Below are positions 8,437 to 15,249 of a stretch of DNA of 21,138 bases, piece by piece. Both the position numbers and the translations under genes were made by a program. The notes beneath the pieces were generated by a model, which saw nothing but the letters and a program-made list of their open reading frames with translations, searched no databases and was not told where the DNA came from. Origin of the DNA: Thermoplasmata archaeon (GTDB lineage: Archaea; Thermoplasmatota; Thermoplasmata; Thermoplasmatales; GCA-001856825). Positions within the stretch are counted from its first letter, which is position 1. Each line of letters starts with the position of its first letter. Location of the stretch: NCBI GenBank assembly GCA_021831005.1, contig JAKBNO010000053.1, positions 1-21,138 on the forward strand. The letters are read 5' to 3'.

Positions 8437-9330
8437 TCAGAACTTGTCGAATGTCGGACTCTTGTCCCTGACAAATGTCCCGTTTTGAAGATCTCGGAAC
8501 GAATCCTCTATCTCCCTCCAATCGTTCATCACTATCGGACCGTACCAGCTGATCCTGTCATTGGTTCTTCGTCCTGAAATGTATATGTAGCGGTGCTTTT
8601 GATCTCCCTCTATCTTGATTGTCCCACTTTTTGATCCAAAAACTGCTACTTCCAACTTGTTTAGTTTGGTTCCGTTCGAGGTAAGGGTGCCTTCCATCGG
8701 GATAACCATAGAGGTAAAATCATTCTGTTTTGGTATCTCCAACGATCCACCATTGGAAGTTATATCGAAATAACTCACGTCTAGACTGTGTTTTTCCATG
8801 GAAGGATTGTCTCTTCCAAGTATACTTCCAGAAATGACCTTTATTTCATTTCTCTCCGATTGCAGTTTATTGAGATGGTTCACGTCGATGCTTCGATAAG
8901 TGGGTTTAGAAAACTTATCATTTTTTCTAAGATTCAGCCATAGTTGAAAGCCAAGCATCTCCTTGTCCTGACCAAATGAACTGGGCATTTCCTGATGGAA
9001 TATTCCGCTTCCCGCAGTCATCCATTGTATCTCTCCTTGCCGAATTACCCCCTTATTTCCCATGCTATCTTCGTGTTCTACTTTTCCTTTCAGAAGATAA
9101 GTCAGGGTCTCTATTCCCCGGTGAGGATGCCAAGGAAATCCATTCAAGTAATCTTCAGGTTTGTCCGAACCAAAATAGTCCAGCAAAAGGAATGGATCAG
9201 TGTATTCAAAAGTTCCCTGCGAACCAAACAATCTCGATAACTTTACTCCGGCACCGTCCCTCACTTCCTTTCCTTTCAATATAAGGATTGGGGCCAAAAT
9301 TCCTCCCTTCACATCTACATCGCTTGACAC
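8437..9330 (-). CDS. Pirin-family cupin protein
   Basis: A 297-residue bicupin. The N-terminal cupin carries the pirin motif DPFLLLDYFG followed by FPWHPHRGIET with His68 and His70, and GIFHQEMP with His112 and Glu114; these four residues are the metal ligands in characterised pirins. The second cupin has lost ligands, as is usual. Pirins bind Fe(II) or other metals, and some show quercetin 2,3-dioxygenase activity; bacterial and archaeal roles are mostly unassigned. Translation starts at GTG 9330, since the promoter TATA lies 25-27 bp upstream. A perfect inverted repeat covers that TATA box and could be an operator. The gene is followed by a D-2-hydroxyacid dehydrogenase gene after 63 bp. 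Confidence 0.92.
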   Translation of the reverse strand: MSSDVDVKGGILAPILILKGKEVRDGAGVKLSRLFGSQGTFEYTDPFLLLDYFGSDKPEDYLNGFPWHPHRGIETLTYLLKGKVEHEDSMGNKGVIRQGEIQWMTAGSGIFHQEMPSSFGQDKEMLGFQLWLNLRKNDKFSKPTYRSIDVNHLNKLQSERNEIKVISGSILGRDNPSMEKHSLDVSYFDITSNGGSLEIPKQNDFTSMVIPMEGTLTSNGTKLNKLEVAVFGSKSGTIKIEGDQKHRYIYISGRRTNDRISWYGPIVMNDWREIEDSFRDLQNGTFVRDKSPTFDKF

Positions 9331-9346
9331 TACTGGTTATCAAATT

Positions 9347-9367
9347 TAAGTATATAAAAAATACTTA
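9347..9367. promoter_or_regulatory. Perfect inverted repeat over the pirin TATA box (candidate operator)
   Basis: TAAGTAT at 9347-9353 and ATACTTA at 9361-9367 are exact inverted copies separated by seven bases (ATAAAAA). The centre lies 27 bp upstream of the pirin GTG, exactly where the TATA box should be. A dimeric repressor bound here would block TBP. The repeat is seen directly; the regulator is not known. Confidence 0.5.
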
Positions 9368-9499
9368 GTTCGATTAAATAAGTTTTCTTAACTAATCACA
9401 CCTTGAAGAAATCAAAACACCTCTTTGGAAGACCAATTTGTGTACAGAAGTAATGAGCACTATTAAGTCTATAATTCGACTGGTTCGCGATAGATAAAC

Positions 9500-10120
9500 C
9501 TAGAAGATTTCTTTGAAAAAAGGGTTGTTGATCTTTTCGTTGTCCAGGCTGGTAAAATCACCATGTCCAGGGTAGATATCAAGATTGCTTTCCATTTTCT
9601 TTAACATCCTAATGCTAGCGCTCATCTCCGAATGAGAACCTCCGAAATCAGTTCTGCCGATAGAACCGTTGAAAACAAAATCTCCAACAAACATTGAGTT
9701 TCCAACGATAAATGAACAACTCCCTGGAGTGTGACCCGGAGTTTCAATAACAATAAGCGTACTGTCTCCAAGTTTAAATTCAGTTCCTTTACTCAAGTAT
9801 TGATCTGGGACAGGGGTTGGGCCTGGATCAATTCCTATGTAATTCTTTACGAATTCAGAATATCCGGCCAGAATTTTCTCTTCCCTTTTGTGCAGGTAGA
9901 AGGGAACGTTAATCACAGATTTCAAAGAGTGGACCGATAGAACGTGATCAAAATGCCCGTGCGTAGCTATAATCGCCTTTGGAACAAGTCTCTTCTTTTC
10001 CAGATATTCAAGTATTATGTGATCGTCCCCTCCTGGGTCGATGACAAGGCTATCATTTCCTTCACTGAGTATGTAACAATTTGTTCCAAGTGGACCGACA
10101 ATAAGTCGCTCGATTTCCAT
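9500..10120 (-). CDS. Metallo-beta-lactamase-fold hydrolase (glyoxalase II-like)
   Basis: A 206-residue single-domain MBL-fold protein. The metal motif THGHFDH is at 53-59 (His54, His56, Asp58, His59), with further ligands His130 in ETPGHTPGS, Asp147 in VGDFVF and His186 in YPGHGD. The compact size and the PLGTNCYIL start match the YcbL/GloB2-like group, which hydrolyses thioesters such as S-lactoylglutathione in bacteria. Archaea generally lack glutathione, so the physiological thioester is uncertain. A TATA-like GGTATAAAAT around 10151-10160 lies about 34 bp upstream of the ATG. The gene diverges from the coiled-coil protein gene, with 136 bp between the start codons. Confidence 0.92.
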   Translation of the reverse strand: MEIERLIVGPLGTNCYILSEGNDSLVIDPGGDDHIILEYLEKKRLVPKAIIATHGHFDHVLSVHSLKSVINVPFYLHKREEKILAGYSEFVKNYIGIDPGPTPVPDQYLSKGTEFKLGDSTLIVIETPGHTPGSCSFIVGNSMFVGDFVFNGSIGRTDFGGSHSEMSASIRMLKKMESNLDIYPGHGDFTSLDNEKINNPFFKEIF

Positions 10121-10150
10121 TCTTTAACAAAGGACTGAGGGGCTTGCAGA

Positions 10151-10160
10151 TTTTATACCT
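10151..10160 (-). promoter_or_regulatory. TATA box of the MBL-fold hydrolase gene
   Basis: Reads AGGTATAAAA on the minus strand, about 34 bp upstream of the ATG at 10120, implying a leader of roughly eight bases. Confidence 0.5.
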
Positions 10161-10226
10161 TTGGAATCTGCTACAAATAAAAACCCACAGCCGAAGTGGC
10201 CATTGACAGTACCGATATGTAGAACA

Positions 10227-10235
10227 GTTATATAC
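10227..10235 (+). promoter_or_regulatory. TATA box of the HTH/coiled-coil gene
   Basis: GTTATATAC is centred 26 bp upstream of the ATG at 10257. This spacing selects 10257 as the start over the upstream in-frame TTG at 10161 and predicts a leaderless mRNA. Confidence 0.55.
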
Positions 10236-10256
10236 TGGATTTCCCTAGAAACCCGA

Positions 10257-11249
10257 ATGAGTTCAGTCCCCCTAAAGACCAAAAATAGGGTCTTAATCAA
10301 GTTCATAAATGGTAGAAAACTAGAGGACATTTCACTGGAAGAAAGAATTTCTGTCAGCTCTGTTGAAGACGTGATTGAAGAATGGAAGCAGGGTTATATC
10401 AACATGGACTTAAGCAACGATATAGCCCAGGAACTGAAAGAACTAGCGTTCATGCTCAGAGACAAAGCATTGACTCCCCACGATCTGGTTGAAGGTTACC
10501 AATACTATGGGATATTCAAGGACAGAGATAGGGACAAGGTTATTGGAATAGTGAACGAAATCTATTCTCTAAAAGAGGAGCAGAGAGAGCAATTCATGAA
10601 AACTGCAGAGAAGATGATGAAACTTGCAAAATACAAGAATATAGACTATGTTGAGATACCCAAAGCACTCGAGGATATGGTGGAAAGAGGTAAGGAACTG
10701 AATAGGGAGGTCAAGAGCAAGGAGATTCATAACCTGGAACTCACTGAGAGATTGTCCAATGTGAAGAAAGAATTGGAGAGAATAGATGAAGAGAAGAAGG
10801 AGTTATCCAAAGAAGTGGCCTTCTCTAACTACTTGAGGGAAGAACTTCCGGGGGGGAAAGAGGATGAAAACTCCCTGAAGAGCGTAATTGAGGGTCTCAA
10901 GCACGCAGGTTTTGACGCGAGCAAAATACAGGAGGTCTCATCCCAAATTTCCCTAATCGGCAAGAGGGAACTGAGTGTGGAACAGTTTCTAAAGATATCA
11001 AGATATTTCGAGGAACTAATGAACCTTGGGTTGTCGGTCTCCACAATGGAAAAAATCCTGAGCACGGTGAAGGAGGATGGGGTGACATTGGACGAGTACC
11101 TGAACGAGAGAGCGGTATATGTCAGAGACAAGCTGGCTTACATGAAATCCCTAAAGGAATTGATTGATGCCCACAGGAGGGCTGAGAAACAGATAAAGCA
11201 GATCAACGAGGAGATCGCTCTTAAAAAGGTCAAGTTGGAAAGAACCTAG
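10257..11249 (+). CDS. Orphan protein with HTH-like N-terminus and coiled coils
   Basis: A 330-residue soluble protein that I do not recognise. Residues 11-46 resemble a helix-turn-helix with a short amphipathic helix, then SLEERISVSSVEDVIEEWKQ, as in resolvase or sigma-region-4-like HTH domains. A helical segment near 52-85 contains LTPHDLVEGYQYYGIF. Residues about 140-190 are a heptad-rich, Lys/Glu-rich coiled coil, and 295-330 form a second coiled coil at the C-terminus. Between them (205-290) lies a helical region with repeated short motifs of the kind GLKHAGFDASKIQEV and NLGLSVSTMEKIL. There is no transmembrane segment or catalytic motif. A run of seven G at 10850-10856 encodes PGG. It could be a DNA-binding structural or regulatory protein. 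It shares its upstream region with the MBL-fold gene. Confidence 0.75.
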   Translation: MSSVPLKTKNRVLIKFINGRKLEDISLEERISVSSVEDVIEEWKQGYINMDLSNDIAQELKELAFMLRDKALTPHDLVEGYQYYGIFKDRDRDKVIGIVNEIYSLKEEQREQFMKTAEKMMKLAKYKNIDYVEIPKALEDMVERGKELNREVKSKEIHNLELTERLSNVKKELERIDEEKKELSKEVAFSNYLREELPGGKEDENSLKSVIEGLKHAGFDASKIQEVSSQISLIGKRELSVEQFLKISRYFEELMNLGLSVSTMEKILSTVKEDGVTLDEYLNERAVYVRDKLAYMKSLKELIDAHRRAEKQIKQINEEIALKKVKLERT

Positions 11250-11268
11250 ATAAGAATGTATTATCTAA

Positions 11269-12168
11269 TCACTCTGGACGCGGCTCTGTCAGGCTTATGA
11301 GCTCCTCGTAGCTGATCCCTCCATTAAGAAGTGAATCCGTGTTACGTTCATTCAGGATCTCGTTCGATATCTTTTTTAGCAACCCCATAGCAGCATAACT
11401 CGCCCCTGGACCAAAACTCACTCTCTTTATGCCAATCGATTCCAGATCGTTCAACGGAGGAACTCCCGTTCTCAGCATCACATTGATAGGGAACCCGTTC
11501 ATTTCTCTGACGAAACGCTCTATGTCCTCCCTGCGGACGAGACCCATGGGATAGACACATCCAGCTCCAGCATCCCTGAATTCCTTGCACCTTCTCACCG
11601 CTTCTTCGAATTTTTCGTCATCATCCCCTTCGAAGTACCTAAGTGAATCCGTCCTTGCGTTCACAAACATTTTTACTCCTAGGCTCTCACTCACTTCCAT
11701 TATGGTGGCTATCTTTTTCACTTGGAACTCCAGAGGATATAGCTGCTTAGTTTCGTGTTCGAAATCTTCTATGTTCATTCCGACTGCTCCTGCTTCAATG
11801 AGCCCCTTCACGGTGACCTTCAAGTCCTTAGTGTTCTTTCCAAATCCAGCCACAGAATCCACTGAGAGAGGCAGGGACAAGACGTCACCTATTCTCTTCA
11901 CAGACTCCAGAAATTTCTTCCTTCCAATCGCCTCACCATCCGGGTATCCTAGGGACGCAAACATCCCTGCGCTTGAAGTAGCGACTGCAGGGAAACCCGC
12001 ATTCTCAAAAAGTCTCGCACTCGGAACATCCCAGGCATTTGGGAGTATCAGAATTTTTCCCGGAATATTATGAAGGCGTGCAAACTCTGTCGCCTTAAGA
12101 TCCTGACCGATTCTAATTCCACTTGGCTCCTGCTTTCTTGACAAGTAGATTTCACTTCTCCTTCGCAT
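11269..12168 (-). CDS. Isocitrate lyase/PEP mutase-superfamily protein
   Basis: A 299-residue TIM-barrel protein. ILPNAWDVPSARLFENAGFP (about 41-60) and ATSSAGMFASLGYPDGE (63-79) are characteristic of the phosphonomutase/2-methylisocitrate-lyase-like subgroup; GAVGMNIED (127-135) and NARTD (170-174) follow in order. Members cleave or form C-C or C-P bonds next to a 2-oxoacid, using Mg2+. In this subgroup the metal loop usually reads D-x-E-A-G-Y-G, whereas here it is DSVAGFG (104-110), so the second acidic residue is valine. Activity may be altered. The ATG at 12168 overlaps the upstream gene by 17 bp; a TTG at 12144 with AAGGAG upstream is an alternative start. The chemistry cannot be assigned. 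Confidence 0.85.
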   Translation of the reverse strand: MRRRSEIYLSRKQEPSGIRIGQDLKATEFARLHNIPGKILILPNAWDVPSARLFENAGFPAVATSSAGMFASLGYPDGEAIGRKKFLESVKRIGDVLSLPLSVDSVAGFGKNTKDLKVTVKGLIEAGAVGMNIEDFEHETKQLYPLEFQVKKIATIMEVSESLGVKMFVNARTDSLRYFEGDDDEKFEEAVRRCKEFRDAGAGCVYPMGLVRREDIERFVREMNGFPINVMLRTGVPPLNDLESIGIKRVSFGPGASYAAMGLLKKISNEILNERNTDSLLNGGISYEELISLTEPRPE

Positions 12169-12514
12169 TCATTCGAGGCATCTCATTGGAATCAAACTTG
12201 GTTCTCATGAACGTAATCCTATCGTTCTCGACCTGATACCTCGAGATCATGAAAACTATCGAATTCGGAAGCTTGTAGTCATCGAGAGAGCAATCATTTC
12301 CTTTTTCTGAGAGTACCTTCTTGATTTCGTATTTTTTTTCTAATATCTTGAGCATCTCAGCGAATTCATTCGAACTCCCGAAAACTTCATCACTTGGTTC
12401 CATTACACGGACTTTGGAGTCGAGCAAGTTGAGTGCGGAGACATAGTTTTGAGAATCCAATGCCCTGTTATGCACCTTTTCCAGAGTCACAGAGCTGTTA
12501 GCCCATTTTTCCAT
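12152..12514 (-). CDS. Small NTF2/SnoaL-like protein
   Basis: A 120-residue protein. The first helix region LEKVHNRALDSQNYVSALNLLDSKVRVMEP followed by DEVFGSSNEFAEML has the pattern of NTF2/SnoaL-like (ketosteroid-isomerase-fold) domains, in which a helix is followed by a beta strand and a 'p...G..e....' turn. The C-terminal half alternates strands ending RITFMRTKFDS. No catalytic residues can be assigned. The last 17 bases overlap the start of the PEP-mutase-superfamily gene, so the two are probably co-translated. A TATA-like AAATTAATTTT at 12537-12547 is centred 27-28 bp upstream of the ATG. The fold assignment is an inference from pattern only. Confidence 0.6.
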   Translation of the reverse strand: MEKWANSSVTLEKVHNRALDSQNYVSALNLLDSKVRVMEPSDEVFGSSNEFAEMLKILEKKYEIKKVLSEKGNDCSLDDYKLPNSIVFMISRYQVENDRITFMRTKFDSNEMPRMNAKEK

Positions 12515-12536
12515 GGTTATTCAAACAAGTTTAGCA

Positions 12537-12547
12537 AATTAATTTTG
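12537..12547 (-). promoter_or_regulatory. TATA box of the NTF2-like/PEP-mutase-like pair
   Basis: AT-rich AAATTAATTTT (palindromic core AAATTAATTT) centred 27-28 bp upstream of the ATG at 12514; fits a leaderless two-gene transcript. Confidence 0.45.
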
Positions 12548-12724
12548 CGTGAGGTTGGATGCAACTAGCTATTATTAGAATAGAAGTCCCGTAAGGTGCA
12601 AGGTCAGTAGTGAATGATGTATGCGTAGTGCGCATGGCATTGATAGTTTACTTTGCTTCCAACTAATACAAATATGACACTGGAGTCAAAGTGAGATTTT
12701 TCAGATAATTTAGAAAGAAAATGA

Positions 12725-12736
12725 ACTTATTTTAAG
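12725..12736 (+). promoter_or_regulatory. TATA box of the EamA transporter gene
   Basis: CTTATTTTAAGT is centred about 26 bp upstream of the GTG at 12757, so the message is probably leaderless and starts with GTG. Confidence 0.45.
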
Positions 12737-12756
12737 TCGAGAGTTATCCTCGGAGC

Positions 12757-13614
12757 GTGACCTCCCAAGAATTGCTGCTCATTTTCCTTATAACACTGGG
12801 TTTTTCCGGAGCAATTCCAATTGCGAAGGTAGGACTTAGGGAGGCGTCAGTGGAGGGATTTACTGCGATCTATGTGTCAGGAATAGCGCTGACCATGCTA
12901 GTTGAACAACTTGTCTTCATTCCACTGCGAGACTCGTCTGTTTCCTTCGGATCTCCAATCCCAACCGTAATTCTAGCCGGCGCTATCGGAGCATTCGGAT
13001 ACCTCTCTGGATATAAGGGAATGAAAAAAGTGCATGCTGGAATATCCAGCACTGTATTCAACCTGCAGGGCCCACTTATCCTGGTCTTTGGTGCCTTGTT
13101 CAGTTCTGCTTACCCAGGAAACATTATTGTCACGGGTCTCTTGCTCTCACTCATTGGAATAGTTCTTATTGGTCTTCCAAAGTTCAAGGCCGGGAACATA
13201 TCACTGGGAATCCCGTTCATCTTTGTTGTTTTAGCTCCCATACTTTGGGGACTAGAATGGGTCTTTTTCTCTTTTGTATCCTCAAGAGATCCGATATTTT
13301 TCACGTTCCTTTTGTATGCAGTAGCAAGCGTGGTTGTGATAGCATTCAGTCTTGCACGGAAGTCATTGTTCTCGATCAAGAAAAAAACATTATTGTTCGC
13401 ATTAACTGGAGGTATGTTGGCAGGGGTAGCCAATGCAGCTTATGGCGTGTTTATCACCAACTTTGGGACCGCATTGACCGGGATTGTAACGATTATATCC
13501 GTACCAGTCTCGGTTCTCCTTGTAATTGCGGTACTTCACGAACGCTACACCTACACTGAGCTTATTGGGCTGACAGTCACAGGTATTGGGTTGGCAATTG
13601 CACTGATAATTTGA
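12757..13614 (+). CDS. EamA/DMT-superfamily permease
   Basis: A 285-residue membrane protein with about ten predicted transmembrane helices arranged as two repeated five-helix halves (roughly residues 1-135 and 145-285), the design of drug/metabolite transporters. The first half ends with GLLLSLIGIVLIG and the second with LIGLTVTGIGLAIALII, the repeated EamA terminal-helix pattern, and LQGPLILVFGALF in the first half matches VSVLLVIAVLHERYT in the second. Members carry amino acids, nucleotide sugars or metabolites; the substrate is unknown. It starts with GTG, supported by a TATA element at -26. It lies alone, convergent with the minus-strand tRNA-Leu. Confidence 0.85.
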   Translation: MTSQELLLIFLITLGFSGAIPIAKVGLREASVEGFTAIYVSGIALTMLVEQLVFIPLRDSSVSFGSPIPTVILAGAIGAFGYLSGYKGMKKVHAGISSTVFNLQGPLILVFGALFSSAYPGNIIVTGLLLSLIGIVLIGLPKFKAGNISLGIPFIFVVLAPILWGLEWVFFSFVSSRDPIFFTFLLYAVASVVVIAFSLARKSLFSIKKKTLLFALTGGMLAGVANAAYGVFITNFGTALTGIVTIISVPVSVLLVIAVLHERYTYTELIGLTVTGIGLAIALII

Positions 13615-13664
13615 GTCCTTTCAATCTCTAAATTTTATAATCTTTTAGTGCGCACATAAAAGAT

Positions 13665-13748
13665 GCGGAGGGCCGGATTTGAACCGGCGAACCCCTATAG
13701 GAACAGATCTTGAGTCTGTCGCCTTTGGCCAAGCTCGGCAACCTCCGC
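13665..13748 (-). tRNA. tRNA-Leu (anticodon CAA)
   Basis: An 84-nt class II tRNA. The acceptor stem GCGGAGG (13748-13742 on the minus strand) pairs with CCTCCGC (13671-13665). The anticodon stem ACAGA/TCTGT encloses the loop CTCAAGA, giving anticodon CAA (complement of 13710-13712), which reads UUG leucine codons. A long variable arm (TCCTATAGGGGTTC region) is typical of tRNA-Leu, and the T arm is GCCGG-TTCAAAT-CCGGC. There is no intron, and CCA is not encoded (ATC follows the acceptor stem). The upstream AATTTAAATT box at about 13768-13777 lies at the promoter distance. Confidence 0.97.
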
Positions 13749-13767
13749 CTGAGGGTGAACTGTTGGG

Positions 13768-13777
13768 AATTTAAATT
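13768..13777 (-). promoter_or_regulatory. TATA box (box A) of tRNA-Leu, overlapping the gcvPB stop
   Basis: The palindromic AATTTAAATT is centred about 24 bp upstream of the tRNA 5' end. The gcvPB stop codon (13771-13773) lies inside it, so the tRNA promoter is embedded in the 3' end of the preceding gene. Confidence 0.6.
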
Positions 13778-15249
13778 ACTTGCTGTAGGGGCTGCTCTTT
13801 ATGCTCCTTCCTCAGCATCCTCAGGGTCGGTCTAGGGTTCTTTGAAGCATCCACGTCGTCTATCCTGGTGACCTTCAAGTTCACCGGTTCCTTTTCAAAG
13901 GTTTCGTGCGGTAACTTCAGAGTCTGCCTCACAGTCTCTATAAATAAATCCATCTCGGCCTTAGTAGCACTCTCGGTAGGTTCTACCATCAGGGCCTCTG
14001 GAACGATAAGGGGGAAGTAAATAGTCGGGGCATGGACTCCGTTGTCGATAAGATGTTTAGCTATGTCTCCAGCCTTAGGCATGCTTGCCCCCACGGAAGA
14101 GGCGACAAATTCGTGCTTCTTTAAAGTCTTCCCAGGAACGGACATGAATTCCTGTACCTTCTTCCTCATGTAATTTGAGTTCAGGACGGCAGTTTCGCAT
14201 GCATCTCTGAGCCCTTCCTCTCCCATCATCTTGATGTAAGTCCAGGCCCGTACCAACACTCCAAAGTTTCCGAAGAAACTCGCAACTTTTCCAATGGTCT
14301 TCGGTGGAACGTAGTCGTCGTGGTACTTATCGCCGTCAAAAGTGATCATCGGATAGGGCAGGAAATCCTTAAGTTTTTCAACAACGCCCACAGGTCCTGC
14401 ACCAGGTCCTCCACCTCCATGTGGTGTAGAAAAAGTCTTGTGGAGATTGAGGTGGACGATATCAAATCCCATCTTGGCGGGAGTAGTCTTTGTCATTATT
14501 CCATTCAAATTTGCTCCATCATAGTAAAGCAACGCTCCCTTGGAATGAGCATAGTTTGCCATTTCCAGAATCTTGTCCTCGAATATTCCGAGAGTATTCG
14601 GATTCGTTATCATGAATGCGGCTGTCTTTTCGGTGACCGCTTCCTTGAACTTTTCAATATCGACAGTGCCATCCGGAGCTGAAGGTATCTGAACAACGTC
14701 AAAGCCAGCCATGTGGGACGATGCTGGATTTGAACCGTGTGCTGAATCAGGTACAACTACCTCTCTTCTAGTATCGAGTTGCTTCGCGCATTCAAAATAG
14801 GCTCTCACTATGGACAATCCTGTGAATTCTCCGCCTGCACCAGCCAAGGGCTGCAGTGTCATTTCATCCATACCAGTTATGATCTTCAGTGATTCCGCGA
14901 GTTCGTAGAGTAACTTCAGGGCCCCCTGAACATCGTTGCTGTCCTGGAGGGGGTGAATCATCCGGAAACCCTCAAGGACTGCGATTTCATCATTGATCTT
15001 CGGGTTGTATTTCATTGTACACGATCCCAGCGGGTAGAAACCAGAATCGGCTCCGAAATTCATCTCAGAGAGTTTCACGTAGTGCCTGATCACCGAGAAC
15101 TCCTCCCTGTCTCCTATCCCTGCGCTGCCTCTTTTCATCGTTTCTGGTATGTCCACTCTAAATTTCTGATTCTCCAAGGGTATCTTAATGGTCCTCCTTC
15201 CCTTCAGGTCCAAAATGATCGGTTCATCGAACACTGCTTGATGATACAT
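13771..15249 (-). CDS. gcvPB: Glycine dehydrogenase (decarboxylating) subunit 2
   Basis: A 492-residue PLP enzyme subunit, half of the split P-protein of the glycine cleavage system, which decarboxylates glycine and passes the aminomethyl group to the lipoyl arm of H-protein. The PLP lysine is K271 in HLNLHKTFSTPHGGGGPG, with the glycine-rich loop just after it. SDSGFYPLGSCTMKYNPK-type sequence (here ADSGFYPLGSCTMKYNPK, 67-84) and PDSAHGSNPASS (168-178) are conserved family blocks. The length matches archaeal and Gram-positive GcvPB. Its ATG directly follows the gcvPA stop codon with no bases between, so the two chains should be made in equal amounts. gcvT, gcvH and lipoamide dehydrogenase are not in the window. 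Confidence 0.97.
   Translation of the reverse strand: MYHQAVFDEPIILDLKGRRTIKIPLENQKFRVDIPETMKRGSAGIGDREEFSVIRHYVKLSEMNFGADSGFYPLGSCTMKYNPKINDEIAVLEGFRMIHPLQDSNDVQGALKLLYELAESLKIITGMDEMTLQPLAGAGGEFTGLSIVRAYFECAKQLDTRREVVVPDSAHGSNPASSHMAGFDVVQIPSAPDGTVDIEKFKEAVTEKTAAFMITNPNTLGIFEDKILEMANYAHSKGALLYYDGANLNGIMTKTTPAKMGFDIVHLNLHKTFSTPHGGGGPGAGPVGVVEKLKDFLPYPMITFDGDKYHDDYVPPKTIGKVASFFGNFGVLVRAWTYIKMMGEEGLRDACETAVLNSNYMRKKVQEFMSVPGKTLKKHEFVASSVGASMPKAGDIAKHLIDNGVHAPTIYFPLIVPEALMVEPTESATKAEMDLFIETVRQTLKLPHETFEKEPVNLKVTRIDDVDASKNPRPTLRMLRKEHKEQPLQQVI

Noticed and set aside
11585..12073. 162-codon plus-strand frame
   Set aside because: It lies entirely opposite the PEP-mutase-superfamily gene, is Ser/Thr-rich in the manner of an antisense shadow, and has no promoter.
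12621..12635. Small perfect inverted repeat ATGCG-N5-CGCAT upstream of the EamA gene
   Set aside because: A five-bp stem lying 90 bp before the promoter is expected by chance; nothing links it to a known element.
12515..12756. Possible C/D-box guide RNA in the gap before the EamA gene
   Set aside because: A near C-box (ATGATGT) is present at 12614-12620, but no D box (CTGA) or C'/D' pair follows at a workable distance.
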